Shown piece by piece: positions 1 through 8,839 of a stretch of DNA of 55,882 nt. The position numbers and the translations under genes were made by a program. Source of the DNA: Burkholderiales bacterium. Lineage in GTDB: Bacteria > Pseudomonadota > Gammaproteobacteria > Burkholderiales > Burkholderiaceae_C. The stretch's first letter is position 1, and every line of letters starts with the position of its first letter. Under the pieces are notes generated by a model. The model made no database searches. It was not told the DNA's origin and saw nothing but the letters and a program-made list of their open reading frames with translations. The stretch is taken from the NCBI GenBank assembly GCA_003963005.1, contig RXJW01000125.1:1-55882 (forward strand), read 5' to 3'.

Positions 1-638
<638 letters not shown>

Positions 639-672
639 TCAAGACCGCGAGGCTGAGGCCTCGTCATCAACA

Positions 673-705
673 CGCCGCTGCGCCCTCCGGCCCAGCGGCG
701 TTTTT
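673..705 (+). terminator. Rho-independent terminator of the monomeric isocitrate dehydrogenase gene
   Basis: An 8-bp GC stem (CGCCGCTG with CAGCGGCG) is followed directly by five T residues at 701-705, 35 bases after the stop codon. The last T overlaps the stop codon of the convergent CMD gene. Confidence 0.85.
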
Positions 706-1076
706 CATGGTGTCTGTGCCTCGACAACTTCGGCCGCCGACCGGAACGCATCCACCGCCGCCGGGAAGCCGCAGTACACGCTGGCATGCAGGAAGATCTC
801 CTGCAGCTCCGTTGGCGTCACGCCGTTGTTGAGCGCGCCACGCACATGCGTCTTGAGCTCGTGCATCCGGCCCAGCGCCACCAGCATCGACACGGTGACG
901 ATGCTCCTCGTGCGCAGGTCCAGCCCCGGCCGCTGCCAGGTGTTCGCCCAGGCGTGGCGCGTGACCAGTTCCTGCAGCGGCTCCGTGAAGGGCGTGACCT
1001 TGGCGAGCGCCGCGTCCACGTAGGCGTCGCCGAGCACGGCTCGACGGGTGGCGAGGCCTTGGGGGTCGAGATCCAT
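705..1076 (-). CDS. Carboxymuconolactone decarboxylase (CMD) family protein
   Basis: A 123-residue CMD-domain protein. It matches the PcaC-like branch: [11 protein letters not shown] near the N-terminus, [15 protein letters not shown] in the middle and [16 protein letters not shown] near the end. It has one cysteine in the last motif rather than the CxxC pair of the AhpD peroxidase branch, so a decarboxylase or isomerase-like role on a small aromatic or lactone substrate is more likely than peroxide reduction. The substrate is unknown, and no protocatechuate pathway genes are nearby. The start at 1076 was chosen because a GAGGAG ribosome site lies 6 bases upstream; the frame stays open further upstream without a better site. 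It converges with the monomeric isocitrate dehydrogenase gene. Confidence 0.85.
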   Translation of the reverse strand: MDLDPQGLATRRAVLGDAYVDAALAKVTPFTEPLQELVTRHAWANTWQRPGLDLRTRSIVTVSMLVALGRMHELKTHVRGALNNGVTPTELQEIFLHASVYCGFPAAVDAFRSAAEVVEAQTP

Positions 1077-1131
1077 GACAGCTCCTCGGTTGATGCGGTT
1101 CAGCATACCGAGGGGCAGCGCGTGCAGGTTC

Positions 1132-1173
1132 AAAAGGCAAGAAGCCCATCGCCGTGCATGACGATGGGCTTCT
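1132..1173 (-). terminator. Rho-independent terminator of icd
   Basis: A perfect 12-bp stem (AGAAGCCCATCG paired with CGATGGGCTTCT, loop of 10) lies 36 bases after the icd stop codon. On the minus strand it is followed by TGCCTTTTG. Confidence 0.8.
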
Positions 1174-1209
1174 GCGGCGCGATCAGCCCGGATCTCATCC
1201 GGGCGGCGG

Positions 1210-2466
1210 TCACGCCATGCAGTCGATCATGACCTGGCCGAAGCCCGAGCACGACACCTGCGTGGCGCCGTCCATCAGGCGGGCGAAGTCGTAGGTGACC
1301 TTCTTGCTCAGGATGGCCTTTTCCATGCTGCTGATGATGAGGTCCGCGGCCTCTTTCCAGCCCATGTGGCGCAGCATCATTTCGGCCGACAGGATCTCGG
1401 AGCCCGGGTTCACGTAGTCCTTGCCGGCGTACTTGGGCGCCGTGCCGTGCGTGGCCTCGAACATCGCGATGGAATCGCTCATGTTGGCGCCCGGCGCGAT
1501 GCCGATGCCGCCGACCTGTGCCGCCAGCGCGTCCGAGATGTAGTCGCCGTTGAGGTTGAGCGTCGCGATGACGCTGTACTCCGCCGGGCGCAGGATGATC
1601 TGCTGCAGGAAGGCGTCGGCGATGCTGTCCTTGATGGTGATGTCCTTGCCCGTCTTCGGGTTCTTGAACTTGCACCACGGACCGCCGTCGATCGGCTGTG
1701 CGCCGAATTCCTTCTGCGCCAGGGCATAGGCCCAGTCACGGAAGCCGCCCTCGGTGAACTTCATGATGTTGCCCTTGTGCACGATGGTCACGCTGGGCTT
1801 GTTGTTGTCGATGGCGTACTGGATGGCCTTGCGCACCAGGCGCTCGGTGCCCTCGCGGCTGACCGGCTTCACGCCGATGCCCGAGGTGTCGGGGAAGCGG
1901 ATCTTCTTGACGCCGAGTTCGTCCTGCAGGAACTTGATCAGCTTCTTGGCCTTGTCGCTCTCGGCCTCGTACTCGATGCCGGCGTAGATGTCCTCCGAGT
2001 TCTCGCGGAAGATGACCATGTCGACCTTGTGCGGCTCCTTCACGGGGCTGGGCACGCCGTCGAAGTACTGCACGGGGCGCAGGCAGACGTAGAGGTCCAG
2101 CTCCTGGCGCAGCGTGACGTTCAGCGAGCGGATGCCGCCGCCGACCGGCGTGGTCAGCGGGCCCTTGATCGAGACGATGTAGTCCTTGACGGCATGCAGC
2201 GTCTCTTCGGGCAGCCACACATCAGGGCCGTAGACGCGGGTGCTCTTCTCGCCCGCGAAGATCTCCATCCAGTGGATCTGGCGCTGGCCGCCGTAGGCCT
2301 TGGCCACGGCCGCATCGACCACCTTGAGCATGACGGGCGTGATGTCCACGCCGGTGCCGTCACCCTCGATGTACGGAATGATCGGGTTGTGGGGCACGTT
2401 CAGGGAGAAGTCGGCATTGACCGTGATCTTCTGGCCGCCTTCGGGCACTTGGATGTGTTCGTACAT
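1210..2466 (-). CDS. icd: Isocitrate dehydrogenase, NADP-dependent, dimeric type
   Basis: A 418-residue enzyme of the isocitrate/isopropylmalate dehydrogenase superfamily, full length for the E. coli Icd type. It converts isocitrate to 2-oxoglutarate with NADP+ in the TCA cycle. Visible marks are [12 protein letters not shown] near the N-terminus, the substrate loop [13 protein letters not shown] with the regulatory serine, the motif [12 protein letters not shown], and the metal and cofactor segment around [19 protein letters not shown] and [13 protein letters not shown]. The ATG at 2466 lacks an obvious Shine-Dalgarno sequence (the bases before it read GATTGATCCAGCC). The gene stands alone with its own terminator. 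A second, unrelated isocitrate dehydrogenase lies only about 570 bases downstream. Confidence 0.97.
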   Translation of the reverse strand: MYEHIQVPEGGQKITVNADFSLNVPHNPIIPYIEGDGTGVDITPVMLKVVDAAVAKAYGGQRQIHWMEIFAGEKSTRVYGPDVWLPEETLHAVKDYIVSIKGPLTTPVGGGIRSLNVTLRQELDLYVCLRPVQYFDGVPSPVKEPHKVDMVIFRENSEDIYAGIEYEAESDKAKKLIKFLQDELGVKKIRFPDTSGIGVKPVSREGTERLVRKAIQYAIDNNKPSVTIVHKGNIMKFTEGGFRDWAYALAQKEFGAQPIDGGPWCKFKNPKTGKDITIKDSIADAFLQQIILRPAEYSVIATLNLNGDYISDALAAQVGGIGIAPGANMSDSIAMFEATHGTAPKYAGKDYVNPGSEILSAEMMLRHMGWKEAADLIISSMEKAILSKKVTYDFARLMDGATQVSCSGFGQVMIDCMA

Positions 2467-2535
2467 GGCTGGATCAATCGCTGCGAAGCGAGGAACAGGA
2501 AACCCGCGAAGTTTAGGCCGCGCGGGTGAGCAGTT

Positions 2536-3165
2536 TCAGCAGACGAGCGCGGCGCGTTGCCACACGCCGTGGGCCAGCGCCCAGCCGGAGGCGGCCACGA
2601 GCCCGAGCCCGGCCAGGCGCAGCGCTGGCGAGGCATCGCCGACACGGCGCGGCAGCCGGGCGATCCATGCGGGCGCCACGGCGAGCCCCAGTGTGCTGGT
2701 CGTGGCGAAGGCAGCCATCGCCAGCCCGCCGCTGATCGGCGAATTGGCCAGGGCCGACAGCAGCAGTGCCGCATGCAGCAGGCCGCAGGGCATCACGACC
2801 CAGGCCAGCCCCGTCGCAAAGCTGCGCCCAGGCAAGGGGCGGAACCGCAGATTGCCGAGCCACGTGGGCACCCGGCCGCGCACCAGAAGGCTCAAGCCGA
2901 GCACGAGCAGCGAGGCCTGCAGCAGCGCCCACACGGGCTGCAGCACGGCGGCGCCTGCGGACATGCGCCCCAAGGCCTGCGCCGACAGTGCGGCCACGAC
3001 CCCTGCGGCGCTGTAGCCCACGAGCCGCCCGACCAGCAGTCGCGCCTGCTGCTGTCGCCCCTGGGCAGCCAGCGCACAAGGCGTGCTGCACATCAGCGCG
3101 CAGTGGGGCGCACCGGCCAGCCCCATCAGGGCGGCCGAGCCGATCAGCGCAGCATCCAGCGACAT
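2536..3165 (-). CDS. Sulfite exporter TauE/SafE (UreH/DsbD-transmembrane-like) family membrane protein
   Basis: A 209-residue polytopic inner-membrane protein with about six hydrophobic segments. The first helix carries GLAGAPHCALMCSTPC and a later one WVVMPCGLLHAALLL. These conserved cysteine and proline positions are typical of the UreH-like branch found beside hemN and cco genes in Proteobacteria, where members have been linked to copper or metal supply for cbb3 oxidase. The start at 3165 is 14 bases after the hemN stop codon, so the two genes are probably cotranscribed in the order hemN then this gene. The frame is open further upstream but runs through hemN, so the first ATG after it was used. 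The copper link is an inference from context. Confidence 0.8.
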   Translation of the reverse strand: MSLDAALIGSAALMGLAGAPHCALMCSTPCALAAQGRQQQARLLVGRLVGYSAAGVVAALSAQALGRMSAGAAVLQPVWALLQASLLVLGLSLLVRGRVPTWLGNLRFRPLPGRSFATGLAWVVMPCGLLHAALLLSALANSPISGGLAMAAFATTSTLGLAVAPAWIARLPRRVGDASPALRLAGLGLVAASGWALAHGVWQRAALVC

Positions 3166-3179
3166 CGCGCGCACCCGGT

Positions 3180-4562
3180 TCAGATGATCTTGGAGAAGCG
3201 CTCGCGGCTGGCGTCGGCCTGCAGATAGCGGTCGAACACGAGGGCCACGGCCCGCACGAAGTACCAGCCCAGCGGCGTCACCTGGATCGCCCCCGGCTCC
3301 AGCACGATGAGGCCCTGCTCGGCGAGCTGCTTCAGCCGCTCGAACTCGGCGGCAAAGTACGTCGGTACGTCGATCAGGTAGGACGAGGCGATCGATTCGA
3401 ACTCCAACCGGCCCTGGCACATCAGCGCCATGATGGCGGCGCGGCGCACGAGGTCATCACGCGACAACGACAGACCGCGCTGCACCGGCAGCTGGCGCTG
3501 GCGCAGCGCGTCCTCGTACTCTTCCATCGTCTTGGCGTTCTGCGCGTAGGTCGCACCCACGCGGCTGATGGACGACACGCCCAGGCCGATCAGGTCGCAG
3601 TCCGGCTGCGTGGAGTAGCCCTGAAAGCCGCGGTGCAGCAGGCCCTGGCGCTTGGCCACGGCCAGCGGGTCCTCGGGCAAGGCGAAGTGGTCCATGCCGA
3701 TGTAGGTGTAGCCCTCGCCGAGCAGCGCGCTGATCGCGCCGGACAGCATGGCCAGCTTGTCGCCCGCCGGCGGCAGCAGCTCGGCCACGATGCGGCGCTG
3801 CGGCTTGAAGCGCTGCGGCAGGTGGGCGTAGGCGTACATCGCAATCCGGTCGGGACGCAGCTCGGCCACCTGCTGGATCGTGCGGGCGAAGCTCGCCGGC
3901 GTCTGCAGCGGCAGGCCGTAGATCAGGTCGACATTGGTGGACTCGAAACCCAGCGTGCGCGCATCGCGCATGAGGGCCGCCACCTGCTCGATGGGCTGCA
4001 CGCGGTGCACGGCCTTCTGCACGGCGGTGTCGAAGTCCTGCACGCCGAAGGACAGGCGGTTGAAGCCCAGCGAATACAGGTGCGCCAGCCGTCCGGCGTC
4101 CACCGTGCGCGGGTCGACCTCGACCGACAGCTCCGCGCCCGGCAGCAGCTTGAAGCGCTGGCGCAGCGCGGCCATCAGCGTGGTCAGCTCGGCGTCGGAC
4201 AGGAAGGTCGGCGAGCCGCCGCCCAGGTGCAGCTGCGACACCGGTGCCTGACCCCCGATGGCCTCGGCCACCAGGTCCATCTCGACCTCGAGGGCTTCCA
4301 GATAGGGCTGGGCGCGCTCATGGTGCTTGGTGATGATCTTGTTGCACGCGCAGTAGTAGCAGAGCTGCTCGCAGAACGGGATGTGCACGTAGATCGACAG
4401 CGGCTGCGTCTTGCCGCGTTGCCGCAACGCCTGCAGGTGCTGGCCTCCCTGGTGCGCCTCGACGAAGCGGTCGGCCGTGGGGTAGGAGGTGTAGCGCGGC
4501 CCGGCGACGTCATGACGGCGCAGCAGGTCGGCATCGATGGGGCGGTCGGTCACAGCAGGCAT
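3180..4562 (-). CDS. hemN: Oxygen-independent coproporphyrinogen III oxidase
   Basis: A 460-residue radical-SAM enzyme. It decarboxylates coproporphyrinogen III to protoporphyrinogen IX without oxygen, allowing haem synthesis at low oxygen. The N-terminal GPRYTSYPTADRF is the HemN signature, and YVHIPFCEQLCYYCACNK holds the iron-sulfur cysteines (C64, C68, C71, with C73 beside them). LHLGGGSPTF and the glycine and acidic motifs that follow complete the SAM barrel. The ATG at 4562 is the family start. It has no Shine-Dalgarno sequence, and the FNR box at 4597-4610 is centred exactly 41.5 bases upstream of it, which predicts a leaderless transcript. Divergent from fnr and followed by the TauE/SafE-like gene. 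Confidence 0.95.
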   Translation of the reverse strand: MPAVTDRPIDADLLRRHDVAGPRYTSYPTADRFVEAHQGGQHLQALRQRGKTQPLSIYVHIPFCEQLCYYCACNKIITKHHERAQPYLEALEVEMDLVAEAIGGQAPVSQLHLGGGSPTFLSDAELTTLMAALRQRFKLLPGAELSVEVDPRTVDAGRLAHLYSLGFNRLSFGVQDFDTAVQKAVHRVQPIEQVAALMRDARTLGFESTNVDLIYGLPLQTPASFARTIQQVAELRPDRIAMYAYAHLPQRFKPQRRIVAELLPPAGDKLAMLSGAISALLGEGYTYIGMDHFALPEDPLAVAKRQGLLHRGFQGYSTQPDCDLIGLGVSSISRVGATYAQNAKTMEEYEDALRQRQLPVQRGLSLSRDDLVRRAAIMALMCQGRLEFESIASSYLIDVPTYFAAEFERLKQLAEQGLIVLEPGAIQVTPLGWYFVRAVALVFDRYLQADASRERFSKII

Positions 4563-4596
4563 GGCTGCACTGTGACGCCTGCAACCGGTCGCGGCG

Positions 4597-4610
4597 TTGA
4601 TCCAGGTCAA
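4597..4610. promoter_or_regulatory. FNR box shared by hemN and fnr
   Basis: The palindrome TTGATCCAGGTCAA matches the FNR consensus TTGAT-N4-ATCAA with one change. Its centre (4603.5) is 41.5 bases from the hemN start codon and 42.5 from the first fnr ATG (4646). That is the class II activator distance if transcription starts at the start codons. Candidate -10 elements sit at the right place on both sides: AACAAT at 4633-4638 for fnr and CACAGT at 4574-4569 for hemN. The box is seen directly; its use is inferred. Confidence 0.85.
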
Positions 4611-4645
4611 GGCCGCGGCGGGTGCGGGCCAGAACAATCCGCCGC

Positions 4646-5431
4646 ATGCTGACCACCCTCCGCCCCCCCATGAGCGTGCCCATCCACTCCGACAGCCCGG
4701 CGCCGTCCTGCAACGGTGGGCTGGAGCCGCTGAAGGTGGCGTGTGCCAGCTGCAACCTGCGCGAGCTCTGCCTGCCGGTGGGCCTGACCAGCACGGACCT
4801 GCAGCGCCTGGATGGCCTGGTCGAGAAGCGCCGCAGCGTGCCGCGGGGCGACCACCTCTTCCGCAACGGCGACCGCTTCGAGGCGCTCTACGCCGTGCGC
4901 ACGGGCTTCTTCAAGACCTGCGTGGGCAGCGAGGACGGGCGCGACCAGGTCACGGGCTTTCAGATGGCGGGCGAACTGCTCGGCCTGGACGGCATCAGCA
5001 GCGACCAGCACCACTGCGACGCCGTCGCCCTGGAGGATTCCTCGGTCTGCGTCATCCAGTACCGCGATCTGGAGGAACTGTCCCGCGAGTTCACGGTGCT
5101 GCAGCACCAGTTCCACAAGATCATGAGCCGCGAGATCGTCCGCGACCACGGTGTGATGCTGCTGCTCGGCAACATGCGCGCCGAGGAGCGCCTGGCCGCC
5201 TTCCTGCTGAACCTCACCCAGCGCCTGCAGGCCCGCGGCTTCTCGGCCAGCAGCCTCGTGCTGCGCATGACGCGCGAGGAAATCGGCAGCTACCTCGGCC
5301 TCAAGCTCGAAACCGTGAGCCGCACCTTCTCCAAGTTCCAGGAAGACGGCGTGCTGGACGTCAAGCAGCGCCAGATCACCGTGCTGGACCCCCAGGCGCT
5401 GCAGCGTCTCGTCTCCAACGCGGCCGGCTGA
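4646..5431 (+). CDS. fnr: FNR-type oxygen-sensing transcriptional regulator (Crp/Fnr family)
   Basis: A 261-residue regulator. The N-terminal CASCNLRELC gives three of the [4Fe-4S] cluster cysteines (C33, C36, C42 from this start). The fourth is the cysteine in EDSSVCVIQ (C135), matching the E. coli FNR arrangement, so it is a true oxygen sensor and not a Crp or Dnr form. The C-terminal helix-turn-helix reads TREEIGSYLGLKLETVSRTF; its recognition helix has the E-xx-S-R pattern that reads TTGAT half sites. Such sites are found upstream of hemN/fnr, ccoN and ccoI in this window. Start choice: ATG 4646 lies at the predicted transcription start; ATG 4670 (eight residues shorter) is the alternative. 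Neither has a Shine-Dalgarno sequence. Confidence 0.95.
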   Translation: MLTTLRPPMSVPIHSDSPAPSCNGGLEPLKVACASCNLRELCLPVGLTSTDLQRLDGLVEKRRSVPRGDHLFRNGDRFEALYAVRTGFFKTCVGSEDGRDQVTGFQMAGELLGLDGISSDQHHCDAVALEDSSVCVIQYRDLEELSREFTVLQHQFHKIMSREIVRDHGVMLLLGNMRAEERLAAFLLNLTQRLQARGFSASSLVLRMTREEIGSYLGLKLETVSRTFSKFQEDGVLDVKQRQITVLDPQALQRLVSNAAG

Positions 5432-5503
5432 CAGCACCCCTCGTTCAAGGCATCCCTTGGCCGGCCCCCCGAGGGGACGGCGATGCCTGCCGGCTTCAAC
5501 CCA
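5432..5503 (-). repeat. Gene-end repeat element, copy C (partial)
   Basis: Starting right after the fnr stop codon, this stretch repeats the stop-proximal half of the elements after ccoN (10560-10687) and sodB (17225-17359). Shared parts, read on the minus strand, are GCATCGCCGTCCCC, a GGGGG run, CCGGCCAA and ACGAGGGG next to the stop codon. The distal half with the variable stem is not clearly present. Its orientation relative to the gene end is the same in all three copies. Confidence 0.75.
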
Positions 5504-5552
5504 TGCCGAGAACGCATGCTGCACCGCAGCACGGCGGGCGTAGCATGGGTGC

Positions 5553-6863
5553 ATGCGTCCTCAAGTCCTGATCATCGGCTGCGGATTCGGCGGCCTCGAA
5601 GCGGCCCGGGCCCTCGCGGGCACCGATGTCGACGTCACCGTCGTCGACAAGACCAACCACCACCTCTTCCAGCCCCTGCTCTACCAGGTGGCGACGGCCG
5701 GCCTCTCGGCGCCGTCCATCGCCGCGCCGATCCGGCATCTGTTCCGCCGCCAGCGCAACGTGACGACGCTGCTGGGCGAGGTGGTCACCCTCGACGCCGC
5801 GGGCCGGACCGTCACGCTCAAGGATGGCGCGCAGCTGCGCTGGGACCACCTCATCGTCGCTGCCGGCGCCACGCACAGCTACTTCGGGCGCGACGACTGG
5901 GCCGCATTCGCGCCAGGCCTGAAGACACTGCAGGACGCCTTCGAGATCCGCCGCCGCGTGCTGCTGGCCTACGAGGAGGCCGAGCGCGAGGACGACCCGG
6001 CCCGGCGGGCCGCGCTGCTGCAGTTCGTCGTCGTGGGCGGCGGGCCGACAGGCGTCGAGTTGGCTGGCACCTTTGCCGAGATCGCGCGCCATACGCTGCC
6101 CGGGGAATTCCGCCGCATCGACCCGCGCGACGCCCGCGTGCTGCTGGTGGAAGGCAGCCCACGCGTGCTGCAGGCCATGCCCGAATCACTCAGCGAACGG
6201 GCCCGCGAGCAGCTCACGGCGCTGGGCGTGGAGGTCAGGCTCGGCGCCCGCGTGACCGGCATCGACGCCGAGGGGCTGGACATCACCACGAGCGCCGGCA
6301 CGGAGCGCCTGCACAGCCGCTGCGTGGTGTGGGCGGCCGGCGTGGCCGCGTCGCCGCTCGGGCGAGCGCTGGCGGATGCCACCGGCTGCACGCTCGACCG
6401 TGCCGGCCGCGTGACCGTGGAGGCTGACCTCGGCGTGAAGGGCTTCCCGACGATCCAGGTCATTGGGGATCTCGCCGCCGCGCAGAGCCATGCGCCGGGG
6501 CATCCGCCGCGGCCGGTGCCCGGGGTGTCGCCCGGGGCCAAGCAGATGGGGCGGCACGCCGCCGCCAACATCCGGCGCCGCCTGGCCGGCCAGGCAAGCC
6601 TGCCTTTCCGCTACCGCGACTACGGCAACCTCGCCACCATTGGCCGGAACAGTGCGGTGGTCGACCTGGGCACGCCGGCGGGCGCGCTGCGGTTCTCAGG
6701 CTACCCGGCGTGGCTGTTCTGGCTGTTTGCGCACGTGTACTTCCTGATCGGCTTTCGCAACCGCTTCGTCGTGCTGATCGACTGGGCCTGGGCCTACTGG
6801 ACGCATGACCGGCATGCACGCGTCGTCAGCGAGGCCAGCCCGGTGCGCGACGGGCCGGCTTGA
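5553..6863 (+). CDS. ndh: Type II NADH:quinone oxidoreductase (NDH-2)
   Basis: A 436-residue FAD enzyme that passes electrons from NADH to quinone at the inner membrane without pumping protons. It has the FAD dinucleotide fold at the N-terminus (IIGCGFGGLEAARAL), the quinone-site segment NHHLFQPLLYQVATAGL, the NADH-binding fold in the middle (VVVGGGPTGVELAGTFAE), the second FAD contact VIGDLA and the late segment SPGAKQMGRHAAANI. The C-terminal hydrophobic stretch around PAWLFWLFAHVYFLIGFRNR is the membrane-binding end of the family. In context it can feed quinol to the respiratory chain beside the cbb3 oxidase genes. The 3' end overlaps the convergent 97-residue membrane protein gene by 38 bases. 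Confidence 0.92.
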   Translation: MRPQVLIIGCGFGGLEAARALAGTDVDVTVVDKTNHHLFQPLLYQVATAGLSAPSIAAPIRHLFRRQRNVTTLLGEVVTLDAAGRTVTLKDGAQLRWDHLIVAAGATHSYFGRDDWAAFAPGLKTLQDAFEIRRRVLLAYEEAEREDDPARRAALLQFVVVGGGPTGVELAGTFAEIARHTLPGEFRRIDPRDARVLLVEGSPRVLQAMPESLSERAREQLTALGVEVRLGARVTGIDAEGLDITTSAGTERLHSRCVVWAAGVAASPLGRALADATGCTLDRAGRVTVEADLGVKGFPTIQVIGDLAAAQSHAPGHPPRPVPGVSPGAKQMGRHAAANIRRRLAGQASLPFRYRDYGNLATIGRNSAVVDLGTPAGALRFSGYPAWLFWLFAHVYFLIGFRNRFVVLIDWAWAYWTHDRHARVVSEASPVRDGPA

Positions 6864-7119
6864 CCTCGTCCGCCGGCAGGTTCACCAGCAGCAGCGCGAG
6901 GCTGGACGAGAGCGCGATCACGCCCCAGAAGATCAGAAAACTCAGGGTGTAGATCGCCTGGGACGACAGCTCGACCGGCGCGGCACCGAACCAGCGCAGG
7001 TCGCCGGGGTCCACCACGGCGAACACCAGCAACTCCATCACGCCGGCACACAGGAACGACGACCAGGCCACCGCCATCGCGAAGCGCGCGATGCGCGAGG
7101 GGCCGGCCGGGCCATTCAC
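6826..7119 (-). CDS. Small two-helix membrane protein at the end of the cco cluster
   Basis: A 97-residue protein with two predicted membrane helices (about residues 12-33 and 55-80) and a short periplasmic-type loop containing FAVVDPGDLRWFG. I do not recognise a named domain. Similar small proteins sit downstream of ccoGH in other Burkholderiales (from memory, not checked). The GTG start at 7119 overlaps the stop codon of the FixH-like gene (GTGA), so translation is probably coupled and it is the last gene of the cco run. A role in cbb3 oxidase assembly is inferred only from position. The 3' end runs 38 bases into the end of ndh on the other strand. Confidence 0.7.
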   Translation of the reverse strand: MNGPAGPSRIARFAMAVAWSSFLCAGVMELLVFAVVDPGDLRWFGAAPVELSSQAIYTLSFLIFWGVIALSSSLALLLVNLPADEVKPARRAPGWPR

Positions 7120-7382
7120 GGCTTGGCTCCTGGCACGCCGGTGGCCGCATGGTTGCGGGCGATCAAGGCCGGCACGTCGCCCTCATGCGCACGCATGTCG
7201 GCGGGTTCGACGTCATCGGCGGAGCGCTGGGCACTGGGATGCAGGTCCAGCGGCGGATCCGGGTGCTTCAGCGCCAGGCCAAGGGTGAAGAAACTGGCCA
7301 CGACGACACTGGCCGGGCCGCCGACGACGAGCCAGACCATCGGTTCGCGCCAGGCAGGCTTCTGGGTGACAGGGGTAGACAT
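7116..7382 (-). CDS. FixH/CcoH-like short membrane protein
   Basis: An 88-residue protein with one membrane helix (about residues 15-38, starting after WREPMVW) and a polar C-terminal tail. The position directly after ccoG and the WREP-[MW]VWLV-xGGP start fit the CcoH/FixH assembly factor of cbb3 oxidase. It is short: most FixH proteins are 150-170 residues with a periplasmic domain that is absent here. The ATG at 7382 has an AAGGAG ribosome site 7 bases upstream. It overlaps the next gene by 4 bases. CcoH normally binds the oxidase and helps couple CcoP to the core; whether the short form does this is unknown. Confidence 0.68.
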   Translation of the reverse strand: MSTPVTQKPAWREPMVWLVVGGPASVVVASFFTLGLALKHPDPPLDLHPSAQRSADDVEPADMRAHEGDVPALIARNHAATGVPGAKP

Positions 7383-7399
7383 CGGGCACTCCTTGCCGG

Positions 7400-8833
7400 T
7401 CAACGCGGCAGCACGAAGGTTGATTTTTCGACGACGGTGTCGCTCTCGCCGTCGGTGATCCGGCTGATGCGCCACCGCATCGGGTGGGCGCCGGGCTGGA
7501 ACTGCTGGGCCGCGGACGGCGGCAGGCGCAGCGCCACGGCCACCCAGCGGGCCTCGGCGGGCCCGACATCCACCGCGGTCGCGCGGCTCAGCGTGAGCCC
7601 CGGCAGCCCTTCCGCCTCGATGCGGTAACGCTGCGGCTGCTCGGTGGCGTTCATGACCTGCAGGCGGTAGACGTTCTCCACCCAGCCGTCTTCCACCAGT
7701 CGGGCCAACGAGGCGCGGTCCCGCACCACGTCCACCCGGAAACCATGCCGCGATGCCAGGCTCCACAGCAGCGCGCCACAGACGATGAGCAGCACCGACG
7801 TGTAGAGGATCACGCGCGGCCGCAGCACGCGGCGCCAGCGCTGGGCGCTGTTCAGGCCCTGCTCCAACCCGTTCTCGGTGTCGTAGCGGATCAGCCCGCG
7901 GTCGGTGCCCATCTTGTCCATCACCCCGTTGCAGACGTCGATGCAGGCGGCACAGCCGATGCATTCGTACTGCAGGCCCTGGCGGATGTCGATGCCGGTC
8001 GGGCAGACCTGCACGCACAGGCCGCAGTCGATGCAGTCGCCCAGCGGCACGCTGCGGGCCTCGCCCTTCTTGCGCTGCGCGTTGTTGCCCCGGGGCTCGC
8101 CGCGGCCGGGGTCGTAGCTGACGATGAGGGTGTCGCGGTCGAACATCGCGCTCTGGAAGCGCGCGTAGGGGCACATGTACTTGCAGACCTGCTCGCGCAT
8201 GTAGCCGGCATTGCCGTAGGTGGCAAAGCCGTAGAACAGCACCCAGAAGGTCTCCCACGGGCCGGTGCCCAGCGAAAGAACCTCGGCACCCAGCGTATGG
8301 ATGGGCGTGAAGTAGCCGACGAAGGTGAAGCCCGTCCACAGCCCGAGCGCGATCCAGACCACCTGCTTGCCGGCCTTGCGCCGGAGCTTGTCGAGCGACC
8401 ACGGCGCCTTGTCGAGCCGCAGCCGCGCATTGCGGTCGCCCTCGAACCAGTGCTCCACCTTCATGAAGATCTCGGTGTAGACCGTCTGCGGGCAGGCATA
8501 ACCGCACCACAGCCGCCCCGCCACCGCGGTGAACAGGAACAGCGCGAAGGCCGAGATCATCAGCAGGGCCGTGAGGTACACGAAGTCCTGCGGATACAGC
8601 ACCAGCCCGAAGATGTAGAAGCGGCGGGCTTCCAGATCGAAGAGCACGGCCTGCCGCTGGCCCCACTGGAGCCAGGGCAGCCCGTAGAACACCGCCTGGG
8701 TCAGCGCGACGATGACCCAGCGCCACCGGGCGTAGAAGCCATCCACGGCACGCGGATGGATCTTGTCCTCCGACTTGTAGAGCCGGATGACGTGTACTGC
8801 ATCACCCGGGGCGGGTGCGTTGGGAGACGACAT
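7400..8833 (-). CDS. ccoG: Cytochrome c oxidase accessory protein CcoG (FixG)
   Basis: A 477-residue polytopic inner-membrane ferredoxin-like protein required for cbb3 oxidase assembly, with a role in copper reduction reported for the family. Membrane helices occupy the N-terminal half and one more follows near residue 350. Two [4Fe-4S] sites are visible as CIDCGLCVQVCP and CIGCAACIDVC, plus conserved membrane cysteines in LWCGYACPQTVYTEIF and CKYMCPYARFQ. A C-terminal Ig-like periplasmic domain completes the family layout. ATG 8833 was preferred to the in-frame TTG two codons upstream, because it clears the ccoP stop at 8840. It lies between ccoP and the FixH-like gene in one minus-strand operon. 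Confidence 0.95.
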   Translation of the reverse strand: MSSPNAPAPGDAVHVIRLYKSEDKIHPRAVDGFYARWRWVIVALTQAVFYGLPWLQWGQRQAVLFDLEARRFYIFGLVLYPQDFVYLTALLMISAFALFLFTAVAGRLWCGYACPQTVYTEIFMKVEHWFEGDRNARLRLDKAPWSLDKLRRKAGKQVVWIALGLWTGFTFVGYFTPIHTLGAEVLSLGTGPWETFWVLFYGFATYGNAGYMREQVCKYMCPYARFQSAMFDRDTLIVSYDPGRGEPRGNNAQRKKGEARSVPLGDCIDCGLCVQVCPTGIDIRQGLQYECIGCAACIDVCNGVMDKMGTDRGLIRYDTENGLEQGLNSAQRWRRVLRPRVILYTSVLLIVCGALLWSLASRHGFRVDVVRDRASLARLVEDGWVENVYRLQVMNATEQPQRYRIEAEGLPGLTLSRATAVDVGPAEARWVAVALRLPPSAAQQFQPGAHPMRWRISRITDGESDTVVEKSTFVLPR

Positions 8834-8839
8834 GGGCAA

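Noticed and set aside
2449..2486. FNR half-site TTGAT upstream of icd (TTGATCCAG)
   Set aside because: The second half (CCATG) does not match ATCAA or GTCAA, and the site is too close to the start codon for activation.
2766..4652. A long plus-strand open frame across TauE/SafE and hemN
   Set aside because: Its composition is a mirror of hemN codons; no ribosome site and no domain. Similar shadow frames opposite guaB (46662-48121), the binding protein (33123-35171), the permeases (30074-31969) and the kinase (54050-55672) were rejected for the same reason.
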